From Deinococcus puniceus (GTDB taxonomy: Bacteria > Deinococcota > Deinococci > Deinococcales > Deinococcaceae), in the NCBI RefSeq assembly GCF_001644565.1, contig NZ_CP011387.1, positions 1-64,000 of the forward strand: a stretch of DNA of 64,000 nucleotides, written 5' to 3'. Each line of letters starts with the position of its first letter. Within the stretch, counting starts at the first letter, position 1. Shown here piece by piece: positions 1 through 13,504 of the stretch. Below the pieces are notes generated by a model that was not told the origin of the DNA, ran no database searches, and saw only the letters and a list, made by a program, of their open reading frames with translations. Position numbers and translations under genes: made by a program.

Positions 1-2042
1 ACGAGTCGCTGGCCGAGCAGACCGGCACGGTGTACCTCAGAAATCCACGCGATTTCCAGCCCACCGAAGACGTGCTGGGCAGCATGCTGCGGGCCGACGC
101 ACTGCGCCTGAACGCCGTGCCCGTAGACGAATCCGATCAGGGCGTGACGGTGGTCGCCAGCGATCCGCGCAAACGTGAAGATATCGAGGCGCTGGTGGGC
201 CGCACGGTCACCCTCATTCTGGCCAAGCCCAAAGACGTGGAAACCCTGATCGAGCGCTTTTATCCGCAGCGCGGGCGCTTGGGTGAACAGATGGTGCAGC
301 AGGGCAGCCTCTCGCGGGCGCAACTGCGGGAAGCGCTGCATGTGCAGGCCCGCGAGGGCAAGGTCAAGCCGCTGGGCGAAGTGATTATGGAGCTGGGCTT
401 TGCCGGGGCCGACGAGATCGATGTGGCCCTGCAAAAACAGAACGCGGGCGGGGGAAGGCTGGAAGATACGCTGGTGCAGTCGGGCAAACTGTCACCGGAA
501 ATGCTGGCCCGCTCCTTGGCCGCGCAACTTGGCTACGAATTTCTCGATCCGGTTCAGAACCCGCCCGATTCGAAAGTGGCCCTGATGATTCCCGAAGGCA
601 CGGCCCGCCGCTACGGTGTGGTTCCGGTGCGCCTGCAAGGGGAATCGCTGGTCGTCGCCATGAAAGACCCCCGCAACGTGTTCGCCCTCGACGATCTGAA
701 ACTGATCACGGGGCGCGACATTATTCCGGCGGTCATGGCCGAAAAAGACATCATTCGCCTGATCGAGCGGTATTTCGGCAACAAGGACATGGCCAACCTG
801 AATCAGGAATTGGCGAACTTGTCCAGCAAGCGCGACAGCAAGAAGCAAGAAGAGATGGATCTGTCGGTGGGACTGGACGACAACGCCGTAGTGCGCGTGG
901 TAGACAACCTGATCCGCGAGGCGGCGTTGCAGGAAGCCAGCGATATTCACATCGAACCGACTGAAACTGGTCTGCGGATTCGTTACCGCGTAGACGGCGT
1001 GCTGCGCGAGCAAAACGAACTCCCCAAGGGCAGCTCCCAGAGCATTTTGGCCCGTATCAAGATCATGGGCAACCTCGATATTTCCGAGCGCCGCGTGCCG
1101 CAAGACGGACGGGTGCGCTTCAAGAAAGGCAGCATCGACATCGATTTGCGTCTTTCTACGCTGCCCACCGTGTACGGCGAAAAAGCCGTGATGCGACTGT
1201 TGCAAAAGGCCGCCAACATTCCGGAAGTGGAGAATCTGGGCTTTTCGGACTACAACTTCCCGCGCTTCCTTGACCTGATCGAAAAACCTTACGGCATCTT
1301 TTTGGTGACGGGGCCGACGGGTTCGGGCAAATCGTTTACCAGCTTTTCGACCCTCAAGCGCATCGCCCGCCCTGAAAAGAACACCACCACCATCGAAGAC
1401 CCGGTGGAATACGAAATTCCGGGCATCGTGCAGTCTCAGGTGAACCCGGTGGCGGGCATGACCTTTGCGCGGGCGCTGCGGGCCTTCCTGCGCCAAGACC
1501 CCGACATTATTTTCGTGGGGGAAATCCGGGACAGCGAGACCGCAAAAATTGCCGTAGAAGCCGCGCTGACCGGGCATATGGTACTGGCGACGCTGCACAC
1601 CAACGACGCGCCGGGAGCCGTGACCCGTCTGGACGAGATGGGCGTGGAAGGCTTCAACATCGGTGCTTCGCTGATTGGGGTGCTGGGGCAACGGCTGGTG
1701 CGTAAGGTCTGCCCCGACTGCAAAGCCCCCACCAACGCCGACCCGGACGTGTTGCGCCGCCTCGGAATCTCTGAGCGGGACTTGCGCGGCGGGGCGCTGG
1801 TACGCGGTGCAGGCTGCCCACGCTGCGGCGGCACGGGGTACAAGGGCCGAACTGGTCTGCACGAACTGATGGTGCTGGACGACGCCCTCAGAACCGCCAT
1901 CGGCAGCGGCAAACCCGCCGTAGAACTGCGCGAAGTGGCGATGAATGAAAGCGGCATGCGAACCATGCGGCAAGACGGCATCGACAAAGCCCTGAAGGGA
2001 ATTACCACGCTGGAAGAGGTGCTGGCCGTCACGAGCAACTGA
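1..2042 (+). CDS. pilB: Type IV pilus assembly ATPase PilB (GspE family), 5' end cut by window edge
   Basis: Cytoplasmic hexameric ATPase that powers type IV pilus extension. The reading frame is open to the left edge with no stop, so the GTG at position 30 is internal and the true start lies outside. What remains holds the end of one N-terminal GspE/PilB (MshEN-type) domain and a second copy (RLGEQMVQQGSLS to about residue 250), then the ATPase core: Walker A GPTGSGKS near nt 1312-1335, Asp box, Walker B-type IIFVGEIRD, His box ATLHTND. A tetracysteine zinc site (CPDC and CPRC) follows near nt 1710-1830. Several N-terminal domains are typical of Thermus PilF and Deinococcus PilB rather than of short E. 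coli-type enzymes. pilT follows 58 bp downstream, suggesting one operon. Family assignment is firm. Confidence 0.95.
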   Translation, partial: ESLAEQTGTVYLRNPRDFQPTEDVLGSMLRADALRLNAVPVDESDQGVTVVASDPRKREDIEALVGRTVTLILAKPKDVETLIERFYPQRGRLGEQMVQQGSLSRAQLREALHVQAREGKVKPLGEVIMELGFAGADEIDVALQKQNAGGGRLEDTLVQSGKLSPEMLARSLAAQLGYEFLDPVQNPPDSKVALMIPEGTARRYGVVPVRLQGESLVVAMKDPRNVFALDDLKLITGRDIIPAVMAEKDIIRLIERYFGNKDMANLNQELANLSSKRDSKKQEEMDLSVGLDDNAVVRVVDNLIREAALQEASDIHIEPTETGLRIRYRVDGVLREQNELPKGSSQSILARIKIMGNLDISERRVPQDGRVRFKKGSIDIDLRLSTLPTVYGEKAVMRLLQKAANIPEVENLGFSDYNFPRFLDLIEKPYGIFLVTGPTGSGKSFTSFSTLKRIARPEKNTTTIEDPVEYEIPGIVQSQVNPVAGMTFARALRAFLRQDPDIIFVGEIRDSETAKIAVEAALTGHMVLATLHTNDAPGAVTRLDEMGVEGFNIGASLIGVLGQRLVRKVCPDCKAPTNADPDVLRRLGISERDLRGGALVRGAGCPRCGGTGYKGRTGLHELMVLDDALRTAIGSGKPAVELREVAMNESGMRTMRQDGIDKALKGITTLEEVLAVTSN

Positions 2043-2100
2043 ATTTTTTTCCTTCCTCAGCCGCCCCTCTCTGCTGCTCCTGTTCCCACGAGGTTTCCCC

Positions 2101-3372
<1,272 letters not shown>

Positions 3373-3428
3373 GCTTAAAAAGTTAGCGACGATAAACCGA
3401 GTCTCATACCCCGTAAAAATCTGTTAAT

Positions 3429-3467
3429 GTGCTTTTGGTCAGGAAACGCCTCCGACACCAAAGGCAC
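3429..3467. other. Intergenic hairpin downstream of pilT
   Basis: Arms 3429-3439 (GTGCTTTTGGT) and 3457-3467 (ACCAAAGGCAC) pair at 10 of 11 positions with a 17-nt loop. There is no clear T tract on either side, so it is only a possible pilT terminator or processing hairpin. Confidence 0.4.
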
Positions 3468-3473
3468 ATCAAA

Positions 3474-3503
3474 TTGTCAATAAATACGTACAAAGACTAT
3501 AAA
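3474..3503 (+). promoter_or_regulatory. Probable sigma-70-type promoter of the ABC exporter pair
   Basis: TTGTCA (3474-3479), an 18-nt spacer and TATAAA (3498-3503), in a visibly AT-rich stretch. The predicted transcript start near 3510 leaves a leader of about 22 nt before the GTG at 3532. Found by pattern only. Confidence 0.6.
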
Positions 3504-3531
3504 TTTAGCGATAGAAGCGGAAACATTCAAT

Positions 3532-4245
3532 GTGATTTTTAGATTTATGACAAGCACAATCAAATTATTTCTTGATAAGCGAATTCAGGAACAAAACAGC
3601 ACTCAGCTCCCTAGCATAGAAATGAGCGATTGCGCCATTGTCGTGCAGCAAATTCAGCTTCTGCATGGGCTAAACCTCAAACTTAGCGGCTCCCAGATTG
3701 TTCATTTGCAGGGCGCGAACGGGGCAGGCAAAACGACATTCCTCCGCGCTTTGGTGGGCGAATTGCCCATCAACGGTGAAGGGACTGTCGGCGGCGGCGT
3801 GCCGGGATCAGTGCAGGCCCGCCAAGCTTGCATATACGTGCCCACCGATGTGTATTTGCCCGAAGACTTGCAGGTGCATGAATACCTACGTTTTATGGCC
3901 GCCGCGTGGCAAGTGCCCACCGAACCGTTGCTGGACTTAGCGGCAGAATTTGGCCTCACACCTTGGCTGAAGGCTTGGCCCAGCGTGCTGTCTCGCGGCA
4001 CCCGGCAAAAGGTGGCTTTGGCGGCGGCGTTTGGCCTCGCCCGCCCGATTACGCTGCTGGATGAGCCGTTTGGCACGCTAGACCGGGCTTCTCGGGCTGT
4101 ATTGCTAAGGGCCATAGAAGACCGCCGAGATGCTGGTGGGCTGGTGCTGAGTACGGCGCACGGCGATGAATTGGCAACACTCTGGCCCACCGTGCTGGAA
4201 TTGGGCGACGGCGGAACCTTGACGCTGCACCCAGCGCAAGCATGA
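3532..4245 (+). CDS. ABC transporter ATP-binding subunit
   Basis: Nucleotide-binding subunit of an ABC transporter, probably an exporter working with the membrane protein encoded immediately downstream. Motifs: Walker A GANGAGKTT, signature LSRGTRQKVALA, Walker B ITLLDEPFGTLD, H-loop STAHGDE. At 237 aa it is a single compact domain. The start is uncertain: GTG 3532, ATG 3547 and ATG 3622 are all in frame, and the first 30 codons are AT-rich and not family-like, so the domain proper begins near residue 30. It overlaps the next gene by 4 bp (ATGA). The substrate is not visible. Confidence 0.88.
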   Translation: MIFRFMTSTIKLFLDKRIQEQNSTQLPSIEMSDCAIVVQQIQLLHGLNLKLSGSQIVHLQGANGAGKTTFLRALVGELPINGEGTVGGGVPGSVQARQACIYVPTDVYLPEDLQVHEYLRFMAAAWQVPTEPLLDLAAEFGLTPWLKAWPSVLSRGTRQKVALAAAFGLARPITLLDEPFGTLDRASRAVLLRAIEDRRDAGGLVLSTAHGDELATLWPTVLELGDGGTLTLHPAQA

Positions 4246-5531
4246 CCATCAATCCGCTGCACACTCTGCGCCAACTGACTTTTTCGCGTGGAGCCGCCCG
4301 ACTCTGGCACGACTGGAAGGCGGCGGGCTTGCCTTTACTCGCGCTGTATTGGCTCGGCATCGGCTTTGTTGTGTTGGCTAGCCTGCGAGAAGCGTATTTT
4401 TCTGCATCGTTCACCCTGCCCGGTTGGAGCTTGGGAGTGGGCGTGAGTGGGCTGTGGCTCGCCGCTGCTTTGGTGCGCCGCCAACCCGTCTGGCTGCACA
4501 CCACCGATGATCTGTTGCTGCAAACGCCCTTGCCGCAAGCTCAAGCATTACGCTGGCCGTTGCTGCGGAGTTCGCTGGGGCCGCTGGCATGGGGCGTTTG
4601 CTCAGGCCTACTGATCGTGCTGCTGTTTCCGGGGTTGATTTGGCAAGCCGCAACCTTCCCAGTGGCCTTCGCTACCGCTGCGATGATTCGGGCACTCAGC
4701 GTGAATGCACGGCTAGCCGACGATGCACAGGCCCGCGCCTTCGCACTATGGCTGGCGCTTTTGCCCTTGTTGGGTGCGTTTTTTGCCCCGTCGGTATTGC
4801 CGTTGGCCGCCGTAGGAATCTGGGCCGCTTACCGCGCTTGGCTGAGGCTTTGGCAAGTGGCAATTCATCCCCGCCCACGTCTGCATATGCAATTCGAGGG
4901 TCTGTGCCGAGGCGCACAAAAGTTAGGGTTGCCCGCACCCACACAGCATCCAGACTTGCCCCCCGCCCATTCCCGCTTTCGGCCTGTACTGCGTGGTTCA
5001 GGCGTCTTTGCCGCTTCCGCTTGGCGTTCCACTCTGCATGTGCTGACCCATGCCCGCTTGCTCCTGCCCGCACTCCTGCTCGGCCCCGCCCTCTTGCCCC
5101 TGCTATCCCCTGTTCCCTTTCCGGGTGGCCCGGTCTACAGCGGTTTACTGCTGATGCTGATGCTTCCACTGCTTGGGCCGAATCCACCCGCAGGCTTGCC
5201 GATCACTGCCGCTGCTCAAAGGTGGACGCGAATCCTACCCGCTGCTGTGCCGCTCAGTGTTCTGGCCTTGGTCAGTGGTGTGGCAACTGTTCTGTTTGTT
5301 CAGACTTCGCCGCTGCTGGTGTTGGTCGCTGTATTGGCCCCGTGGGTGGTTCTCGCCGTCTCCGAATGGCTGGCAACCAGCGGCTTCATGCTGCCCGACC
5401 AAATTGCACTGGCACGCTTCGGCGCGGCCATGTTGCCCGGAATCGTCACTTATCTGTGCATTTCTTTCGGGCTGGCGTGGCTGACCTTGCCTGCATTGGT
5501 GCTGGCTGCGCTCATCGTATTTCGGAGATAA
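4242..5531 (+). CDS. ABC transporter membrane subunit (multi-span, unknown substrate)
   Basis: Integral membrane protein of 429 aa with many hydrophobic segments (for example residues 24-45, 57-75, 110-150, 265-300, 325-365, 390-425), compatible with 10 or so spans in the manner of ABC-2 type permeases. No sequence motif tells the substrate. Translational coupling to the ATPase (start ATG inside its stop region, 4-bp overlap) is the main evidence that the two form one exporter. I do not recognise a named family. Confidence 0.75.
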   Translation: MTINPLHTLRQLTFSRGAARLWHDWKAAGLPLLALYWLGIGFVVLASLREAYFSASFTLPGWSLGVGVSGLWLAAALVRRQPVWLHTTDDLLLQTPLPQAQALRWPLLRSSLGPLAWGVCSGLLIVLLFPGLIWQAATFPVAFATAAMIRALSVNARLADDAQARAFALWLALLPLLGAFFAPSVLPLAAVGIWAAYRAWLRLWQVAIHPRPRLHMQFEGLCRGAQKLGLPAPTQHPDLPPAHSRFRPVLRGSGVFAASAWRSTLHVLTHARLLLPALLLGPALLPLLSPVPFPGGPVYSGLLLMLMLPLLGPNPPAGLPITAAAQRWTRILPAAVPLSVLALVSGVATVLFVQTSPLLVLVAVLAPWVVLAVSEWLATSGFMLPDQIALARFGAAMLPGIVTYLCISFGLAWLTLPALVLAALIVFRR

Positions 5532-5539
5532 GTTGGACT

Positions 5540-5755
5540 TCAGCTTTTGAATGGCTGAGTGTCTGGCAAACTGCCTTGCGCCGCTGCTTCCTGCTTCTTG
5601 ACTCTAGCCAAAAAGAGGCGTGCCAGCCCTGTAGTACAGATGAAGGCGATAAACCACAGCGCCTGACCGTACTCGCCAAAAAAGAAATTGAATATGACCA
5701 TCATCAAAATAATGAGGGCAAAAATTGCCGCGTAGAGAGCTACCTGCTTAATCAT
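5540..5755 (-). CDS. Small membrane protein, two predicted spans
   Basis: 71-residue protein with two hydrophobic helices (about residues 5-26 and 32-50) and a short basic/polar C-terminal tail (RVKKQE). No family recognised. A TAGAAT hexamer lies 8 nt before its ATG on the minus strand, supporting expression. It is convergent with the ABC exporter genes and lies just beyond the lon terminator region. Lower GC than surrounding genes. Confidence 0.6.
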   Translation of the reverse strand: MIKQVALYAAIFALIILMMVIFNFFFGEYGQALWFIAFICTTGLARLFLARVKKQEAAAQGSLPDTQPFKS

Positions 5756-5823
5756 CCTGCCCTATTCTAATCTATAACTGACAAGCCGTATTCCTAAAGT
5801 GGTTAGAGTCAAGGTCAACAGAA

Positions 5824-5854
5824 AGTGCCCCACCCATCTTCCGGGCGGGGCACT
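5824..5854. terminator. Terminator between lon and the small membrane gene
   Basis: Stem AGTGCCCC/GGGGCACT (5824-5831 with 5847-5854) extended by CCC/GGG, with T-rich sequence after the stem on the plus strand and a short T run on the minus strand. It probably ends lon transcripts (minus strand) and may act in both directions. Confidence 0.75.
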
Positions 5855-5880
5855 CTTTTTCTCTTTCTTCCAGCTTGGGC

Positions 5881-8313
<2,433 letters not shown>

Positions 8314-8517
8314 ACGTACTCCTTGAAAACCGGCCTCTTGAGAAACCAGTCCGGATGTTGGGCCGGGGGTTGAGAGGGAAGAGTCTACTGCATGGGGTCT
8401 ACTGCGGGGAGTCTGACCGGAACCCTACTCGGTGCCGGAAAACTACAGAAGCACCCCGCCCACGATGTCCCGAAGAATACGGGCATGGGCGAGGCGGCGC
8501 TGTAATCTCTATTGCGT

Positions 8518-9752
8518 TTAGGCAGACTTCTTGAGTCCCTTGGACTCAAGCAAGGTCATGGGGTCGTCAATGTGCGTGGCATCGAACCGCAGGTCAGTCA
8601 GGCCGTCTGTGGGCAACTCGAACAGCAAGTCGGTCATGGCTTTTTCCAGTACGGCACGCAGGCCACGCGCTCCGGTCTTGCGCTCTTTGGCACGGTGGGC
8701 CACTTCGCGCAGGGCGGCTTCGGTAAAGCTCAGGTCGACGTCCTGAAAGCCGAACAAGGCCTGATACTGCTGCACAATCGCGCCCTGAGGCTCGGTGAGA
8801 ATGCGTACCAAAGCTTCTTCGTCGAGGTCTTGAAGCTGCACCACCAGCGGCAGGCGGCCCACGAACTCGGGAATCAAACCGAATTTCACCAAGTCTTCGG
8901 GCAGGAAGCGCAGTTCGTGAGTCTCCTCACCCTTATGCTCTGCGCCGAAGCCCACAGCGCGAACGTTGGTGCGGCTGCGGGCAATGTCGGCCATGCTCTC
9001 GAAGGCTCCGCCCACGATGAACAGGATGTTTTTGGTATTCACCTGCACGAGTTCCTGCTGCGGGTGCTTGCGTCCACCTTGCGGCGGAACCTGTGCAATC
9101 GTCCCTTCGATAATTTTGAGAAGGGCCTGCTGCACGCCCTCGCCCGACACGTCGCGGGTGATGCTCGTGCCTTCCGATTTGCGGGCGATCTTGTCGATTT
9201 CGTCGATATAGATGATGCCGCGCTCGGCAGAGGCCACGTCGTATTCGGCAGCCTGAAGCAGGCGCACGATCACGTTTTCCACGTCGTCGCCCACGTATCC
9301 GGCTTCGGTGAGGGTAGTGGCGTCCGCAATGGCGAAGGGCACTTCCAGCATCTCGGCCAAGCTCTGGGCCAGCAAGGTTTTGCCGGTTCCGGTGGGGCCG
9401 ATCAGCAAAATGTTGCTCTTTTGCAGGTTCACATCGGGGTGGGCAAGGCGCTGGTAATGGCTGACAACGGCCACGGCGAGGGCTTTCTTGGCCTCGTCCT
9501 GTCCGATCACGAATTCATCGAGGTAGGCCTTGATTTCACGGGGCGTGGGCAGTTCGTCGAGGCTGAACTCGCTTCCGCCCTTCTTGTTCTGCTTGACCAA
9601 CTCGTGCGCCCGCTCGGTGCATTCGTTGCAAATGAAAGCGGCGCGGCCCGGAGCCTCGATCAGCTGGGCAATCTGCGGGTGCTGACGCCCACAGAACGAG
9701 CAGCGATCCCCACTGGTGGGGCCAGAACCCGTCGTGTTGCCTGTGCGTCCGG

Positions 9753-9756
<4 letters not shown>
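8518..9756 (-). CDS. clpX: ClpX, ATPase subunit of ClpXP protease
   Basis: AAA+ unfoldase that recognises substrates and feeds them to ClpP. The N-terminal zinc-binding domain has CSFCG and CNEC (four Cys). The AAA+ core shows Walker [10 protein letters not shown], Walker [12 protein letters not shown] and the sensor region GRLPL. The normal length of about 412 aa is kept. Its ATG overlaps the clpP stop by 4 bp, so the two are translationally coupled. Confidence 0.98.
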
Positions 9757-10355
<599 letters not shown>

Positions 10356-10582
10356 GGGGCGCATTATCGCACGGGTTCGGGTCAGGAACGTGGGCAAAAT
10401 GGGGGTTAAGACCGGGCATGTCAGATGGGGGTCTGCTGGGGGGCGGGAGGGCGGTCTGGTGGTGGGGTACAACAAAGCAGAAGGCCCAAGCAAAGGCATT
10501 CCCGCCCTTCCTTAGACCCTTCGACTCCAGACTGATTAAAACAGCACCCTTAAACTTCCTCGCGCCTAGACGCCTAAAACAC

Positions 10583-12277
<1,695 letters not shown>

Positions 12278-12814
12278 GTGGACTCCGGTGGCCTAAAAAC
12301 AGGGTTCAGGCCAAGTTGTGAATGGTGCAGCGGCGCGTGAGGCGCGGCCCTGAAGTTGCGGCAGTGTTGATAAGACGATGTCGATAAGACGGTGTTGATA
12401 CAGCGGTGTCGATCCAGCAAGGTTGAACCAGCAAGGTTGATGCACAAGAGGTGTTGCACAAAACTGACGAATTGTGTCGCTCGGTCACAACTACAGACCA
12501 GAACGCGGTTCCCTCAACCTAGCACATGGCCGCCGGGGGTGCCCGGTTGACCGCTTGGTTCTGTACGTCCGGCACTCCAATGCAGCCTCTTGTTTTAGGG
12601 CGATGACTTTAATAAAAACCATTTTTCCGTCCTAACAATGAGTTTTTTAAGAATGACAGGCAGATTGTTAGCCCGTTTCAGCTGTCCCGTTGCAACCCGG
12701 CACAGACTGCATTAACCTCAGCTGTATTCACCAACCGATGTGATAAAACCCTCATTCCGAGTGATTGCACGCACCTCGCATGAATATAAGTTCATGAAGT
12801 CGTATCATGGGTGC
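12278..12814. other. Long intergenic region between RNase J and the two-component operon
   Basis: A 537-bp gap between divergent genes. The RNase J side holds a degenerate 15-bp tandem array (about 12364-12460). The middle (about 12590-12670) is strongly AT-rich, with several T and A runs, and probably holds promoters for one or both directions. No convincing coding frame: short frames over the array only read the repeat. Confidence 0.6.
12364..12460. repeat. Degenerate 15-bp tandem array upstream of RNase J
   Basis: Six to seven units of about 14-15 bp with approximate consensus GGTGTYGATMCAGCAAG; the units near 12364 read GTGTTGATAAGAC and GATGTCGATAAGAC. It lies 90-185 bp upstream of the RNase J start codon, so it may sit in its 5' leader. 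Confidence 0.7.
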
Positions 12815-13480
12815 GTGAGCGTACAACGGATTCTGGTGGTCGAGGACGACCTCGACATTGCAAATGTCCTGCGAATGGACTTAACCGACGCGGGCTACGG
12901 CGTCGATCACGCAGATTCGGCCATGAACGGCCTGATCCGTGCCCGCGAGGATCACCCCGATCTGATCTTGCTGGACTTGGGCCTGCCCGATTTCGACGGC
13001 GGCGACGTGGTGCAGCGGCTGCGTAAAAACAGCGCTGTGCCCATCATCGTCCTCACGGCCCGCGACACCGTGGACGAAAAGGTGCGGCTGCTGGGGCTGG
13101 GAGCCGACGATTACCTGATCAAGCCGTTTCACCCCGACGAACTGCTGGCCCGCGTCAAGGTGCAACTGCGCCAGCGCACCAGCGAGAGCCTGAGCATGGG
13201 CGACCTGACCCTCGATCCCCAGAAGCGCCTCGTGACCTACAAAACCGAAGAACTGCGGCTGTCGCCCAAAGAGTTCGACATTCTGGCCCTCCTGATCCGT
13301 CAGCCGGGCCGGGTGTACTCGCGCCACGAGATCGGGCAGGAAATCTGGCAGGGCCGACTCCCCGAAGGCAGCAACGTGGTCGACGTGCATATGGCAAACC
13401 TGCGGGCCAAACTGCGTGACCTGGACGGGTACGGCCTGCTGAGAACCGTGCGCGGCGTCGGGTACGCCCTGCGCGGCTAA
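12815..13480 (+). CDS. OmpR/PhoB-family response regulator
   Basis: DNA-binding response regulator of 221 aa. The receiver has acidic EDD near the N-terminus, the phosphoacceptor Asp in LLDLGLPD, Thr in VLTARD and Lys in LIKPFHP. The C-terminal OmpR-type winged helix (LRLSPKEFDILALL to VRGVGYAL) fits promoter binding. I chose GTG 12815 because TATCAT (12803-12808) ends 6 nt before it, the leaderless pattern, and because homology begins there. ATG 12794 is an alternative. The histidine kinase gene starts 24 bp downstream, so they form an operon. Confidence 0.9.
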   Translation: MSVQRILVVEDDLDIANVLRMDLTDAGYGVDHADSAMNGLIRAREDHPDLILLDLGLPDFDGGDVVQRLRKNSAVPIIVLTARDTVDEKVRLLGLGADDYLIKPFHPDELLARVKVQLRQRTSESLSMGDLTLDPQKRLVTYKTEELRLSPKEFDILALLIRQPGRVYSRHEIGQEIWQGRLPEGSNVVDVHMANLRAKLRDLDGYGLLRTVRGVGYALRG

Positions 13481-13504
13481 ACTTGACGGAATGAGGGCGG
13501 CCAG

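Noticed and set aside
12364..12460. Possible CRISPR array
   Set aside because: Units are 14-15 bp with no unique spacers between them; this is a simple tandem repeat and no cas gene is present.
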